NCBI GenBank assembly: GCA_910576875.1
Contig: CAJTKI010000005.1
Span: 1-41,188, forward strand
Length of the DNA: 41,188 nucleotides
Direction of reading: 5' to 3'
Source of the DNA: an uncultured Christensenella sp.
Lineage (GTDB): Bacteria > Bacillota > Clostridia > Christensenellales > UBA3700
Each line of letters starts with the position of its first letter. Position 1 is the stretch's first letter. Shown here in pieces: positions 15,954-24,233 of the stretch. The notes under the pieces were generated by a model that made no database searches, was not told the origin of the DNA, and saw nothing but the letters and a program-made list of their open reading frames with translations. A program made the translations under genes and the position numbers.

Positions 15954-17231
15954 ATGACGAACGCACCGCTCTATCGAGCCGTAGAAGCATACAGCCGCGC
16001 AGGCAAAGCGCGTTTCCACATGCCCGGACACGGGGGATGCGGAGACGGGTTGTACGCCGGCGCCGCATACGACGCGACCGAATTGGATGGGCTGGACAAC
16101 CTGTTGTGCCCCAAGGGCGCGATCGCCGAGGCGGAGACGTTGGCGGCGCAGGCATTCGGGTGCGCGAGATCGCTGTTTTTGACGTGCGGCTGTACGATCG
16201 CCAATCATATCGGTTTGCGGTTGATGGCGGAGTACGGGCGACGCGTTATCGCGTTGGGTCCGATGCACGCGTCGTTTGCAAGCGGGTGCATGCTCGCCGG
16301 AATCGAGCCGCAATATTGCGAGACCGTCGAGCAGGCATGCGATGCGGTCGCGGATACGGACGTTGCGGGCATCTGCGTGACGTCGCCCGACTATTTCGGT
16401 CGGTGCGCGGATTTACCGACGCTGGCGCGCGCGGCGCACGACGCAGGAAAACTGCTGTGGGTAGACGCGGCGCACGGCGCGCATTTCGGCTTGTGCGACG
16501 GATTGCCCGAGCGCGCGGAACGATATGGAGACATCGTCGGCGTCAGTATGCACAAGACGTTGCCCGTATACGGCGGGGGCGCGCTGTTGCAGCTGTCCGA
16601 TCGCGTGCCGGCGGATCGCGCGGTATATTGGCGCAATCTGCTGCACACGACGTCGCCCGGCTATCTGGTCATGGCGTCTATGGATTATGCGCGCGCTTGG
16701 GCGCAGACGCACGGCGCGCAGGCGTATCGGGATACGATCGCGCGGATCGCGCAGTTGCGACTGCCGTCTCCCTGCGCCGTCGTCGCCAACGACGATCCTA
16801 CGCGCTTGGTCGTCTCGACCGCCGATGCGGACGCGCGGGACGCGAACGCGCAATTGCAGGCGCAAGGCGTATGGGCGGAGATGGCGTGCATCGATCGACT
16901 GGTCTGCATCGTGACGCCGCGCAACGTCGATCGTCTGGACGCGTTGGAACGGGCGCTTGCGCGCGTAAACTGGCGCAAAGCCGATCCGATCGCAACGCCT
17001 GCGCCGTGCGCGGACAGCGGCGTGCGCGGCGGCGCGGTCGAATTCGTATCGCCGCGCGATGCGGTCGGCAGAATCTGCGGCGCGCCTGCGGGGACGTATC
17101 CGCCCGGAGTGCCGTTGATCCGCAGGGGACAAATATACGACGAGGATACCGTGCGCTATCTGACGCAAGCGTCGGACGCGTTCGGGTTGGTGCACGGCAG
17201 GTTGGTCGTGCTCGAAGATAAAGGAGTGTAG
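15954..17231 (+). CDS. Orn/Lys/Arg decarboxylase-family PLP enzyme (YaaO-like)
   Basis: A 425-residue fold-type I PLP enzyme of the ornithine/lysine/arginine decarboxylase family. It opens with PLYRAVEAYSRAGKARFHMPGHGG, close to the family's PLY...FHMPGHKG, and has GCTIANH, DAAHGAHFG (Asp171 for the pyridine nitrogen) and SMHKTLP with Lys201 as the Schiff-base lysine. At 425 residues it is shorter than the roughly 480 of Bacillus YaaO, mainly in the C-terminal domain. In Bacillota this gene commonly precedes tmk, holB and ricT, exactly as here. The substrate is uncertain; arginine or lysine are the usual ones. No Shine-Dalgarno is visible before the ATG and a terminator sits immediately upstream. 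Confidence 0.85.
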   Translation: MTNAPLYRAVEAYSRAGKARFHMPGHGGCGDGLYAGAAYDATELDGLDNLLCPKGAIAEAETLAAQAFGCARSLFLTCGCTIANHIGLRLMAEYGRRVIALGPMHASFASGCMLAGIEPQYCETVEQACDAVADTDVAGICVTSPDYFGRCADLPTLARAAHDAGKLLWVDAAHGAHFGLCDGLPERAERYGDIVGVSMHKTLPVYGGGALLQLSDRVPADRAVYWRNLLHTTSPGYLVMASMDYARAWAQTHGAQAYRDTIARIAQLRLPSPCAVVANDDPTRLVVSTADADARDANAQLQAQGVWAEMACIDRLVCIVTPRNVDRLDALERALARVNWRKADPIATPAPCADSGVRGGAVEFVSPRDAVGRICGAPAGTYPPGVPLIRRGQIYDEDTVRYLTQASDAFGLVHGRLVVLEDKGV

Positions 17232-17234
17232 ACG

Positions 17235-17867
17235 ATGCGCGAGCAGGGCAAACTCATTACATTGGAAGGTTGCGAAGGCGTAGGGAAATCCACGCAGATT
17301 CGCATGTTGCAGGCGTATCTGGATGAGGCGGGCTGCGAGACGCTGTTTGTGCGCGAGCCGGGCAGCACGTCGATCGGCGAACGCATTCGCGCGTTGTTGA
17401 TCGATCCGTCGCATCGCGACATGCATGCGCGTTGCGAAGCGTTGCTGTACTGCGCCGCGCGCGCGCAGATGATCGAAAGCGTCGTGCGTCCCGCGTTGCG
17501 GCGCGGCACGATCGTCGTGTGCGACCGCTTTATCGATTCCACGTATGCGTATCAAGGCATCGCGCGCAATCTGGGCGGCGAAGCGATTGCCGCGCTCAAC
17601 CGATTTGCGTGCGACGATATTGCGCCCGATCTGACCTTTTTTCTCGATCTGCCGCCCGAGCAGGGCTTTCGTCGCAAAGGCGGCGCGGACGTTGCCGACC
17701 GCATGGAAGGCGAAGCGCTTGCGTTTCATCAAGACGTATATCGCGGATATTGCGCGGCGGCGGAGCGGGAGCCGCAACGAATCGTGCGCATCGACGCGTC
17801 TGCGGATGCGCAGAGCATCCACGCGCAGATCGTGCAGTGCTTGCGCGCACGGGGGATCGTGAGATGA
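17235..17867 (+). CDS. tmk: Thymidylate kinase
   Basis: A 210-residue P-loop kinase that phosphorylates dTMP to dTDP, providing dTTP for DNA synthesis and, here, for RfbA. Walker A is EGCEGVGKST (11-20), followed by the DRX-type motif VREPGSTSIGERIR and CDRFIDSTYAYQG, the substrate-binding DR(F/Y)xxS segment. The LID region is short (RRKGGADVADRME). The start ATG lies three bases after the preceding stop. Its 3' end overlaps holB as ATGA. Confidence 0.95.
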   Translation: MREQGKLITLEGCEGVGKSTQIRMLQAYLDEAGCETLFVREPGSTSIGERIRALLIDPSHRDMHARCEALLYCAARAQMIESVVRPALRRGTIVVCDRFIDSTYAYQGIARNLGGEAIAALNRFACDDIAPDLTFFLDLPPEQGFRRKGGADVADRMEGEALAFHQDVYRGYCAAAEREPQRIVRIDASADAQSIHAQIVQCLRARGIVR

Positions 17868-18811
17868 TCGAGTACGAAGAACTGCTGCGCGAAACGCGCG
17901 CGTTTCGGACGCTTGCGGCGGACAAACGCGCGGGCAGTCTCAACCACTGCTATCTGTTTTTGACCGAAGACACGGCGGCGTTGGACGGACTGATCCGACT
18001 AGCGGCGCGGACGGTTCTTTGCGGCGCGGACGGATGCGGGGTGTGCAACGACTGTTTGCGCGTCGAACACGGCAATCACTCCGCGATGCAAGTCTGCGCG
18101 GATACCAAGAGCGACGCGGTGCGCGCCTGGATGGAATGGAGCTTCTACGCGCCCAACGAAGGCGATTATCAAGTCATGATCCTGCCGCGCGTAGATCTCG
18201 TGGACGCGCGCACGCAGAATCTGTTGCTCAAAACGCTGGAAGAACCGACGCGCGGCGTCGTGTTTCTGCTCGGCGCGGCGCAGGCGAGCGCCGTGCTCGA
18301 TACCGTCAAATCGCGCGCGAAAAAGCTGTTCGTGCAGCCGTTTTCGGGCGAGACGCTGGCGGGGATTCTCGAAGATCGCGTCCGCGATCCGCAGCAGATC
18401 GATCATATCGTCGCATGCAGCGCGGGCAGTATCGCGCGGGCGATCGCATTGGCGCAGGACGCGCAATTCGGGCAGTATTATCGCAGCATCGCGGACGTGT
18501 TGCGCGATATGGAGACGAGCAAGCAGGTCGTCGACATGTTGTCTAAATTGCAATTGACGGAGCAGGCGATGACCTGTTATCTGGATATTGCGGAAATGAT
18601 GTTGCGCGCGGTGATGCGCGTGCATGCAGGAGAATGCTCCGAACAGCAGGAAATCCGTACGCTGGCGAAACAGTACAATCTCGCCACCGTCGTCAACGTG
18701 TTGGCGCTGATCGCAAAGTGCCGACGCAAACTCATCCGTCATTGTAAGCCGGACGCAGTCGCGGACAGCTTGCTGATGGGCATCTTGGAGGTAAAATATC
18801 AATGCCGGTAG
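17864..18811 (+). CDS. holB: DNA polymerase III delta' subunit
   Basis: A 315-residue clamp-loader subunit. It contains the zinc module Cys53, Cys58, Cys61, Cys64 (CGADGCGVCNDC), the conserved YQVMILPRVDLVDARTQNLLLKTLEEP stretch and a degenerate nucleotide site, as expected for delta', which does not hydrolyse ATP. The canonical Ser-Arg-Cys sensor motif reads Ser-Arg-Ala (VKSRAKKL). The C-terminal collar domain is helical. The start is fixed by the ATGA overlap with tmk; an upstream extension of the same frame lies inside tmk. The stop overlaps the ricT start by ten bases. Order tmk-holB-ricT is the Bacillota norm. Confidence 0.9.
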   Translation: MIEYEELLRETRAFRTLAADKRAGSLNHCYLFLTEDTAALDGLIRLAARTVLCGADGCGVCNDCLRVEHGNHSAMQVCADTKSDAVRAWMEWSFYAPNEGDYQVMILPRVDLVDARTQNLLLKTLEEPTRGVVFLLGAAQASAVLDTVKSRAKKLFVQPFSGETLAGILEDRVRDPQQIDHIVACSAGSIARAIALAQDAQFGQYYRSIADVLRDMETSKQVVDMLSKLQLTEQAMTCYLDIAEMMLRAVMRVHAGECSEQQEIRTLAKQYNLATVVNVLALIAKCRRKLIRHCKPDAVADSLLMGILEVKYQCR

Positions 18812-19710
18812 TGGTAGGAATCAAATTCGGGAACAGCTCGAAGATCTATTATTTCGATCCCAAGGACACGGAGTGTCGGGTCGGGGACAACGTCATCGTC
18901 GAGACGGTGCGCGGTTTGGAATACGCGCAGGTAGGCATGGCGAATACGCAGGTTGCGGATTCGGAAGTCAAATCGCCGCTCAAACCGATCGTGCGCAAAG
19001 CGACGCCGGACGACGACAAGCGCGCGGCGGAAAATCTCCAACGCAGAGACAAGGCGTATGCGCTGTGTCAGAAGAAGATCGAAAAGCACGGTTTGAAAAT
19101 GAAGCTCGTGGATGCGGAATACACGTTTGACCGTTCCAAAGTCATTTTCAGCTTTACCGCGGACGGCAGAGTGGACTTTCGCGATCTGGTCAAGGATCTT
19201 GCCGGCGAAATGCGCATGCGGATCGAGTTGCGGCAGATCTACGAGCGGGACGACATCAAGTTGCGCGGCGCGATGGGCATGTGCGGCAGAGAGTGTTGCT
19301 GCATTCGGTTTTTGCGCGAAAACGAAAAGGCGACCGTCAAGATGGCGAAGAATCAGAATATTTCGCTCAATCCCGCCAAGGTCAGCGGCATGTGCGGCAA
19401 ACTGATGTGCTGTCTGCGTTACGAAAACGAGTATTACGCGCAGATGGGCAAATTTATGCCCAAAGTTCGTTCGATGGTGCGCACGGAAGACGGGATCGGC
19501 AAGGTTACCGAAGTCGACGTATTGCGCGAGCGCGTTAAGGTGGCGATCGAGAAGGACGACGGCGTCATGCAGCAATATTACGGCGCGGGCGAATACGAGC
19601 CGCTCGGCAAGCCCGGCGGCAGGAGCGATCGGCAATCCGCCGAGCAAGAACCTGCGGACGACGGGGCGGATTTCGTCCCGCAAGGCGACGGAGACGGCGC
19701 GGACGCGTAA
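18802..19710 (+). CDS. ricT: PSP1-domain protein RicT (YaaT), RNase Y-associated Fe-S protein
   Basis: A 302-residue PSP1 (YaaT/RicT) protein. In Bacillus it forms the Y-complex with RicA and RicF, binds [4Fe-4S] clusters and guides RNase Y mRNA cleavage; that role is inferred here by family. The PSP1 core covers about residues 1-230 and contains the cysteine clusters GMCGRECCC (Cys161, 165, 166, 167) and GMCGKLMCC (Cys198, 203, 204). The last 45 residues are Gly/Asp/Ser-rich, low-complexity and probably disordered. The ATG at 18802 overlaps the end of holB and has GGAGG 8 bases upstream. A short AT-rich stretch (two AAAATTTTGC copies) follows the stop. Confidence 0.93.
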   Translation: MPVVVGIKFGNSSKIYYFDPKDTECRVGDNVIVETVRGLEYAQVGMANTQVADSEVKSPLKPIVRKATPDDDKRAAENLQRRDKAYALCQKKIEKHGLKMKLVDAEYTFDRSKVIFSFTADGRVDFRDLVKDLAGEMRMRIELRQIYERDDIKLRGAMGMCGRECCCIRFLRENEKATVKMAKNQNISLNPAKVSGMCGKLMCCLRYENEYYAQMGKFMPKVRSMVRTEDGIGKVTEVDVLRERVKVAIEKDDGVMQQYYGAGEYEPLGKPGGRSDRQSAEQEPADDGADFVPQGDGDGADA

Positions 19711-19737
19711 AATTTTGCGACAAAATTTTGCAATCTA

Positions 19738-19766
19738 TTTACAAGTCGGCGGATCGGTGCTATAAT
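19738..19766 (+). promoter_or_regulatory. Sigma-A-type promoter of the ferredoxin gene
   Basis: -35 TTTACA (19738-19743), 17-base spacer, perfect -10 TATAAT (19761-19766). The start is predicted near 19773, 27 bases before the ATG, with AAAAAGGAGATAT between. Confidence 0.88.
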
Positions 19767-19799
19767 ATCGTTAATCTAGAAAAAGGAGATATAGAGACT

Positions 19800-19970
19800 A
19801 TGGCATATGTGATCAGCGAAGAATGCATTTCCTGCGGCGCTTGCGCGGAAGGTTGCCCGGTCAGCGCGATTTCGGAAGGCGAAGGCAAGTACGTGATCGA
19901 CGCGGCTACCTGCATCAGCTGCGGCGCATGCGCGGGTGTTTGCCCGGTAGGCGCTCCGTCCGAAGACTGA
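19800..19970 (+). CDS. 2[4Fe-4S] clostridial-type ferredoxin
   Basis: A 56-residue electron carrier, the classic clostridial ferredoxin length. Two Cys-x2-Cys-x2-Cys-x3-Cys-Pro motifs are complete: Cys9, 12, 15, 19 and Cys38, 41, 44, 48. It should donate electrons to or from hydrogenase, pyruvate:ferredoxin oxidoreductase and similar enzymes. It has its own strong promoter, an AAGGAG ribosome site and a strong terminator, so it is a monocistronic, probably highly expressed gene. The [FeFe] hydrogenase at 40243 is a possible partner. Confidence 0.97.
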   Translation: MAYVISEECISCGACAEGCPVSAISEGEGKYVIDAATCISCGACAGVCPVGAPSED

Positions 19971-19989
19971 TAGGCTGAATTGCGAAAAC

Positions 19990-20016
19990 AAAGACGGTCG
20001 ACAGACCGTCTTTTTT
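19990..20016 (+). terminator. Intrinsic terminator of the ferredoxin gene
   Basis: AAAGACGGTC (19990-19999), GACA loop, GACCGTCTTT (20004-20013), T-run to 20016. It starts 19 bases after the ferredoxin stop. Confidence 0.93.
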
Positions 20017-20074
20017 CGTTGTCTCGCGTCGTCGGTCGGGGAGTCGGAATCGATTTCGCCATATTTTGCAAACG

Positions 20075-20107
20075 ATCGCCACGAAGGGCGATTTTTTTTT
20101 GTTTTTT
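20075..20107 (+). terminator. Second terminator downstream of the ferredoxin gene
   Basis: ATCGCC (20075-20080) and GGCGAT (20087-20092) with an ACGAAG loop, followed by T9 G T6. Together with the hairpin at 19990 it forms a tandem terminator with about 58 bases between; no promoter or gene was seen between them. Confidence 0.8.
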
Positions 20108-20152
20108 GCCAATATCGGTACGGATGCTGTGCGTAAGCATCGCGCGGGCGGG

Positions 20153-20161
20153 TGGTATAAT
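20153..20161 (+). promoter_or_regulatory. Extended -10 promoter of the uL15-like membrane protein gene
   Basis: TGG-TATAAT: a perfect -10 (20156-20161) preceded by the TG of an extended -10. No good -35 at 16-18 bases. The start would be near 20168, 22 bases before the ATG. Confidence 0.65.
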
Positions 20162-20189
20162 TTGCGTATTCTTCCTGCGGAGGTGGGCT

Positions 20190-22604
20190 ATGAAAACTTG
20201 GATTCGGACCGCATGTTTTATCGTCGTCGTCGCGTTGACGACGGCGGTCGCGGCATGCGTGTTGTATTATGCGGTGACGGGGCGTCCCGACCGCGTCGCG
20301 ACGCGGCGCGAGGCGGTTGCGCAGACGGCGCAGAGCGATCTGATAGGCGTGACGGTGCGCGCGGGCGCGCCGACGGATACAATCGGGATCGAACATCTCG
20401 TGCCGTCCGTCGATAAGGTATACGATGCGTCGCCCGTCACGCTCGCGTGTCGGATCACCGTGGGCAGCGATGTGCGTTCGCTCTCGTACGCTTGGTATCG
20501 AGACGACGTTCCGGTCGGCGACGACAGCGGCAAGCATACGGTATGTTCGGTCGCGGACAGCGGTACATATCGATTGGAAGTGACGGCGAAGATGACGGAC
20601 GGTTCGGCGCGGACGCAGCTTTCGGATCCGGTTACGGTCGCGATCGCCAAAGCGCGCTACGATATGTCGGCGGTGCGCTTCGAAGACAAGCGCATCGTCT
20701 GCGACGGCAACGCGCACATGCTTACCGCCGTCGGAGTTCCTCGCGGCGTGCAGGTCGGATATACCGCGCCCGTGACCGAAGTCGGCGCGTATACGGTGAC
20801 GGCGACTTTTGTCGGCGATACGCTCAATTATCATCCGATTCCGGCGATGTCGGCGACGCTGACGATCTGCGCGCCGACGTTGACGTATACGCTCGGCGAC
20901 GGAACCGTATTGACCGCGCGCAACGCAAACGGATTTTTGCCGGGCTGTCGGCTGGCGACGGAAAACGCGTTGCAAGACACGCAGACGCATTTGCAATCGT
21001 TGCTCGGGGGCAGTCGCGCGTTGCGTTCCGCGATGCGCGTCGTTCTGTACGACGCCGACGGCGCGCGCACGCCGTTCGAGCCGAATACGACGATCAGTTG
21101 GCGCCGCGCGCAAGGGGTCGATTGGTCGCAGGCGGTATTCGGTTATTCGGACGGCGACACGCTGCTCCAATCGCATGCGGCGAGCGGAGACGAATGGACA
21201 ATCGCCGCGGGAGACGGGTATTATCTGTTTGCGGTGCGGCAGACCGACGTCGGACGATGGGTGCCGATCGGATTGTTGATTATTTTGCTCGCGCAATTGC
21301 TCGCGATCGGATTGACCGACGCGGCGATCCGCCGACGCAGCGGCAACCGCAGACGCGCCGTGCCGGCGTTTTCCGCAATCGGGGCGTTGTGGACGCGCTT
21401 TACGCTTGCCCAACAGGTGTGGGTCGTCCTGCTCGGCGCGGCGATCGCGTTGGCGACGGTCGTGCTGATCTGCAAACTGACGCGTTTGATGCGCCTGTTG
21501 CGCGTTCCGCAGCAAGAGGCGCATGCGGCGCAACCGGCTTTGCCGATGCCGCAACAGATGCGCTCGCGCAACGATATGCCGAGCATATTGGCGTTGGAAG
21601 CCGCCTTGGACGATTTGTCCGCTCCGTTGCCTGCGCCGCCCGCGCAGCCGGAAACGCCTTTGCCCGCCGTCGCGCCCGTCGTGCCCGATCCGATCGCGCC
21701 CGAACCGGTCGTGTGGGCGAATGCGCCGTCCGATCCGCCCGTCGCGGAAGCGCAGTCGGAGACGGATTTGCGTTACAGATACAGCGCGCAGGCCAGACTG
21801 ATTCAGGCGGACGCGCAGACCCAACGCCGATTCGGCGCGTTGCGGGACGCATTGCTCGGGTATCGCGGCGTCAAGATGCGCATGAGCTGGGAGTACGCGC
21901 GCTTTTACGTCGGGCATCAGACGCTTGCGTTGGCGTTCGTGCGCGGCAAATCCGTCGTCGCGTGCTTTGCGCTCGATCCCGCGCAGGCGGAAGATTCCAA
22001 GTACCGTCCGACGGACGTGTCCGAGCAAGGCAAATACGCCTTGACGCCGCTGATGCTCAAAATTCGCAGCGACGGCGCATTGCGATATGCCTGCAAACTC
22101 GCGGACATGCTTGCGCAGCGACACGGATTGGAGTCGCAGCCGTACGCCGCCCAGCCGTATTTGCTCGCTTACGAGAGCAAGCAGGAATTGCTGCGGCGCG
22201 GATTGGTCAAATGCATCTTGACCGGTCGGATCGGCGGTTGCAAACAGACGTTGGATTTGGGCAAGTTGTTGCGTCCGCGCATCGACCGCGCGCAAGCGGA
22301 TAAGGCGCTCGACGATACGCTCGCGCAGTTGCTGACCGAGCGCGAAACGGACGCGAGCGGCGCGGACGGACGCACGGGCGCGGTCTATCTGGATACGTTG
22401 TCGCAGGCGTTTGCCGCGCACGAAACCGTGGACGTACAGGCGCTCGTGCGCAAAAAGCTGTTGCCCGAAGACGTGACGCGCATTCGCGTTTTGGGACGCG
22501 GCGTCGTCGACAAACCGTTGGTCGTCAAAGCGGGCGAATTTTCGCCCGAGGCGGTCAAAATGCTCGTGCTGACGGGCGGGAGCGCGGTCAAACTGTGCGG
22601 ATAA
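20190..22604 (+). CDS. Membrane protein with Ig-like ectodomain and uL15-like C-terminus
   Basis: An 804-residue protein of unknown function. Order of parts: N-terminal membrane anchor or uncleaved signal (about 6-28, FIVVVALTTAVAACVLYYAV); two extracellular beta-rich modules, an Ig-like one (about 70-150) and an MBG-like one (about 155-230); membrane helices near 357-380 and 410-431; a Pro/Ala-rich linker (about 440-520); a module at 527-660 with SAQARLIQADAQTQRRF, LLGYRGVKMRMSWEYARFYVG and ACFALDP; and a C-terminal 75 residues (730-804) resembling the C-terminal half of ribosomal protein L15, with VRKKLLPEDVTRIRVLGRG, KPLVVKAGEFSPEAVKML and LTGGSAVKL. I recall the 527-660 module in other uncultured clostridial proteins, without function. 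Start ATG at 20190 has GGAGG upstream. It is monocistronic by context. It is not the ribosomal L15 itself, which is an soluble protein of about 145 residues. Confidence 0.85.
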   Translation: MKTWIRTACFIVVVALTTAVAACVLYYAVTGRPDRVATRREAVAQTAQSDLIGVTVRAGAPTDTIGIEHLVPSVDKVYDASPVTLACRITVGSDVRSLSYAWYRDDVPVGDDSGKHTVCSVADSGTYRLEVTAKMTDGSARTQLSDPVTVAIAKARYDMSAVRFEDKRIVCDGNAHMLTAVGVPRGVQVGYTAPVTEVGAYTVTATFVGDTLNYHPIPAMSATLTICAPTLTYTLGDGTVLTARNANGFLPGCRLATENALQDTQTHLQSLLGGSRALRSAMRVVLYDADGARTPFEPNTTISWRRAQGVDWSQAVFGYSDGDTLLQSHAASGDEWTIAAGDGYYLFAVRQTDVGRWVPIGLLIILLAQLLAIGLTDAAIRRRSGNRRRAVPAFSAIGALWTRFTLAQQVWVVLLGAAIALATVVLICKLTRLMRLLRVPQQEAHAAQPALPMPQQMRSRNDMPSILALEAALDDLSAPLPAPPAQPETPLPAVAPVVPDPIAPEPVVWANAPSDPPVAEAQSETDLRYRYSAQARLIQADAQTQRRFGALRDALLGYRGVKMRMSWEYARFYVGHQTLALAFVRGKSVVACFALDPAQAEDSKYRPTDVSEQGKYALTPLMLKIRSDGALRYACKLADMLAQRHGLESQPYAAQPYLLAYESKQELLRRGLVKCILTGRIGGCKQTLDLGKLLRPRIDRAQADKALDDTLAQLLTERETDASGADGRTGAVYLDTLSQAFAAHETVDVQALVRKKLLPEDVTRIRVLGRGVVDKPLVVKAGEFSPEAVKMLVLTGGSAVKLCG

Positions 22605-22632
22605 AAATATTCGCGCAGTCCGTGTCGATCGC

Positions 22633-22662
22633 TTGCCATTTCGCGGGCGAATATGCAATAAT
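22633..22662 (+). promoter_or_regulatory. Promoter of the pyruvate kinase gene
   Basis: -35 TTGCCA (22633-22638), 18-base spacer, -10 AATAAT (22657-22662). Predicted start about 33 bases before the ATG. Confidence 0.6.
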
Positions 22663-22701
22663 AAATCCCGAATAAATCCATCCAACGGGAGATATCCGCT
22701 T

Positions 22702-24117
22702 ATGCGCAAAACCAAAATCATCGCGACGCTCGGACCTGCGTGCGACAATCACAAGACCTTGACCGAAATGGTCAAAGCGGGACTCAACGTCGCGCGGCTC
22801 AATATGAGCCACGGCACCCAACAAGAGCATGCGCGCCGTATCGCGACGGTCAAACGCGTACGGCAGGAATTGGCGCAGCCGGTCGCGTTGCTGTTGGATA
22901 CGCGCGGACCGGAGATTCGTCTGGAATGTTTTCGGGACGGACAGGTCGAGGTCGTCGAGGACGCGGAATTCGTCATCGTCAATCATTCCGTACAGGGCAG
23001 CGCGCGCGAAGCGAGCGTGACTTGCGCGGACTTTTATCGCATCGTCAAGAAGGGCGACATCGTGCTGATCAACGACGGCTTGATTCGGATGCAAGTCGAT
23101 CGGATCGAGGGCGAAGACGTGCATCTGCGCGTGCTTTCCGGCGGCGTGATCAGCGATCACAAGAGCATCAACGTCCCCGGCGTGTTGCTCAATCTGCCGT
23201 ATCTGAGCGAGCAGGATAAGTCGGATCTGTTGTTCGGGATCGAGCAGGACGTGGATTTCGTCGCGGCGTCGTTTGTCTCCAATGCCGAAGACGTGTTGAT
23301 TCTCAAACGGTTTTTGGCGCAGAACGGCGGCATGCACATTCAGGTCATCGCCAAGATCGAGAGCCGCAAGGGCGTGGAAAACATCGACGAGATCATCGAC
23401 GCGGCGGACGGCATTATGGTCGCGCGCGGCGATTTGGGCGTGGAGATTTCGTACGAACAGTTGCCGCAGATCCAAAAGCTGTTGATTAAAAAAGCGCGCG
23501 CCGCGGGCAAGCGCGTGATTACGGCGACCGAGATGTTGGAGAGCATGATTCACAGTCCGCGTCCCACGCGCGCCGAAGCGAGCGACGTCGCCAACGCCGT
23601 CTACGACGGCACGAGCGCGATCATGCTGTCCGGCGAAACCGCTGCGGGACAGTATCCCGTGCAGGCGATTCGCACGATGGCGCTGATCGCGCAGAATACC
23701 GAATGCGGCATTCATTACCGCAAGCGGTTTATGGCGTGCGATTTTCAGGTGCGCAACATCGCGGACGCGATTTCCAGCGCCGCGGTCAAGTCTTCGATGG
23801 ATCTGGATTGCGCGGCGATCATCGTCGTGACCGAGAGCGGCAAATCCGCGCGGATGATTTCGCGCTTTCGTCCCGCCTGTCCGGTCATCGCCGTCACCGC
23901 CAACCTCAAATCTTACTATCAACTCGGCATGAGCTGGGGCGTGTTGCCGTTGATCGGTCAGTATCAGTCGGACGTGGAGACGCTGTTCCGACACGCGATG
24001 GACACCGCCAAGTATTGCCGCGCGGTCGGCGCGGGCGATCAAGTGGCTTTGGTCGCGTCGTCGCAGGTCGGTTGTTCGGGCAGTACGAACCTGTTGAAAA
24101 TCCAACGCATCGACTGA
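22702..24117 (+). CDS. pyk: Pyruvate kinase
   Basis: A 471-residue glycolytic enzyme that converts PEP and ADP to pyruvate and ATP. The N-terminus RKTKIIATLGPAC is typical; the TIM barrel holds NMSHGT, DTRGPEIR, VIAKIESRKGVEN with the catalytic lysine, MVARGDLGVE and the signature TATEMLESMI plus PTRAEASDVANAVYDGTSAIMLSGE. The length matches single-domain bacterial enzymes: the C-terminal PEP-utiliser domain found in many Bacillus-type enzymes is absent. The start at 22702 follows GGGAG; a longer frame upstream runs back into the promoter and is not used. Own promoter and strong terminator. Confidence 0.97.
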   Translation: MRKTKIIATLGPACDNHKTLTEMVKAGLNVARLNMSHGTQQEHARRIATVKRVRQELAQPVALLLDTRGPEIRLECFRDGQVEVVEDAEFVIVNHSVQGSAREASVTCADFYRIVKKGDIVLINDGLIRMQVDRIEGEDVHLRVLSGGVISDHKSINVPGVLLNLPYLSEQDKSDLLFGIEQDVDFVAASFVSNAEDVLILKRFLAQNGGMHIQVIAKIESRKGVENIDEIIDAADGIMVARGDLGVEISYEQLPQIQKLLIKKARAAGKRVITATEMLESMIHSPRPTRAEASDVANAVYDGTSAIMLSGETAAGQYPVQAIRTMALIAQNTECGIHYRKRFMACDFQVRNIADAISSAAVKSSMDLDCAAIIVVTESGKSARMISRFRPACPVIAVTANLKSYYQLGMSWGVLPLIGQYQSDVETLFRHAMDTAKYCRAVGAGDQVALVASSQVGCSGSTNLLKIQRID

Positions 24118-24127
24118 GTCGCTTGCA

Positions 24128-24154
24128 ACGCCGCTTTCGAGCGGCGTATTTTTT
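24128..24154 (+). terminator. Intrinsic terminator of pyk
   Basis: ACGCCGCT (24128-24135), TTCG tetraloop, AGCGGCGT (24140-24147), then A and T6. A UUCG-capped stem and T-run, 11 bases after the stop. Confidence 0.93.
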
Positions 24155-24196
24155 GCGCAAATTTATGCGCGCACGCTTTTATTTTATAGCGAAGTA

Positions 24197-24205
24197 TGGT
24201 ATGAT
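24197..24205 (+). promoter_or_regulatory. Extended -10 promoter of the pyr operon
   Basis: TGG-TATGAT (-10 at 24200-24205). The -35 at 17 bases is poor (TTTTAT). The predicted start near 24212 leaves a leader of only about 22 bases, too short for a PyrR attenuator. Confidence 0.6.
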
Positions 24206-24233
24206 AAAAAAAACGCTTACAAAGGACGGATAC

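Noticed and set aside
14467..16155. Minus-strand open frame opposite lysS
   Set aside because: Complement of an unmistakable lysyl-tRNA synthetase gene; no domain of its own.
22378..22604. The uL15-like C-terminus as a separate, genuine ribosomal protein gene
   Set aside because: No internal start with a ribosome site, no N-terminal half of L15, and no ribosomal protein neighbours; it is continuous with the upstream frame.
19776..22748. Minus-strand open frame of nearly 1000 codons opposite the uL15-like gene
   Set aside because: It crosses the ferredoxin gene, two terminators and two promoters and has only Arg-rich, low-complexity translation. The plus-strand reading has membrane helices and domains.
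24206..24233. PyrR-type attenuator or riboswitch ahead of pyrB
   Set aside because: Only about 22 bases separate the predicted transcript start from the ATG, and no hairpin is present.
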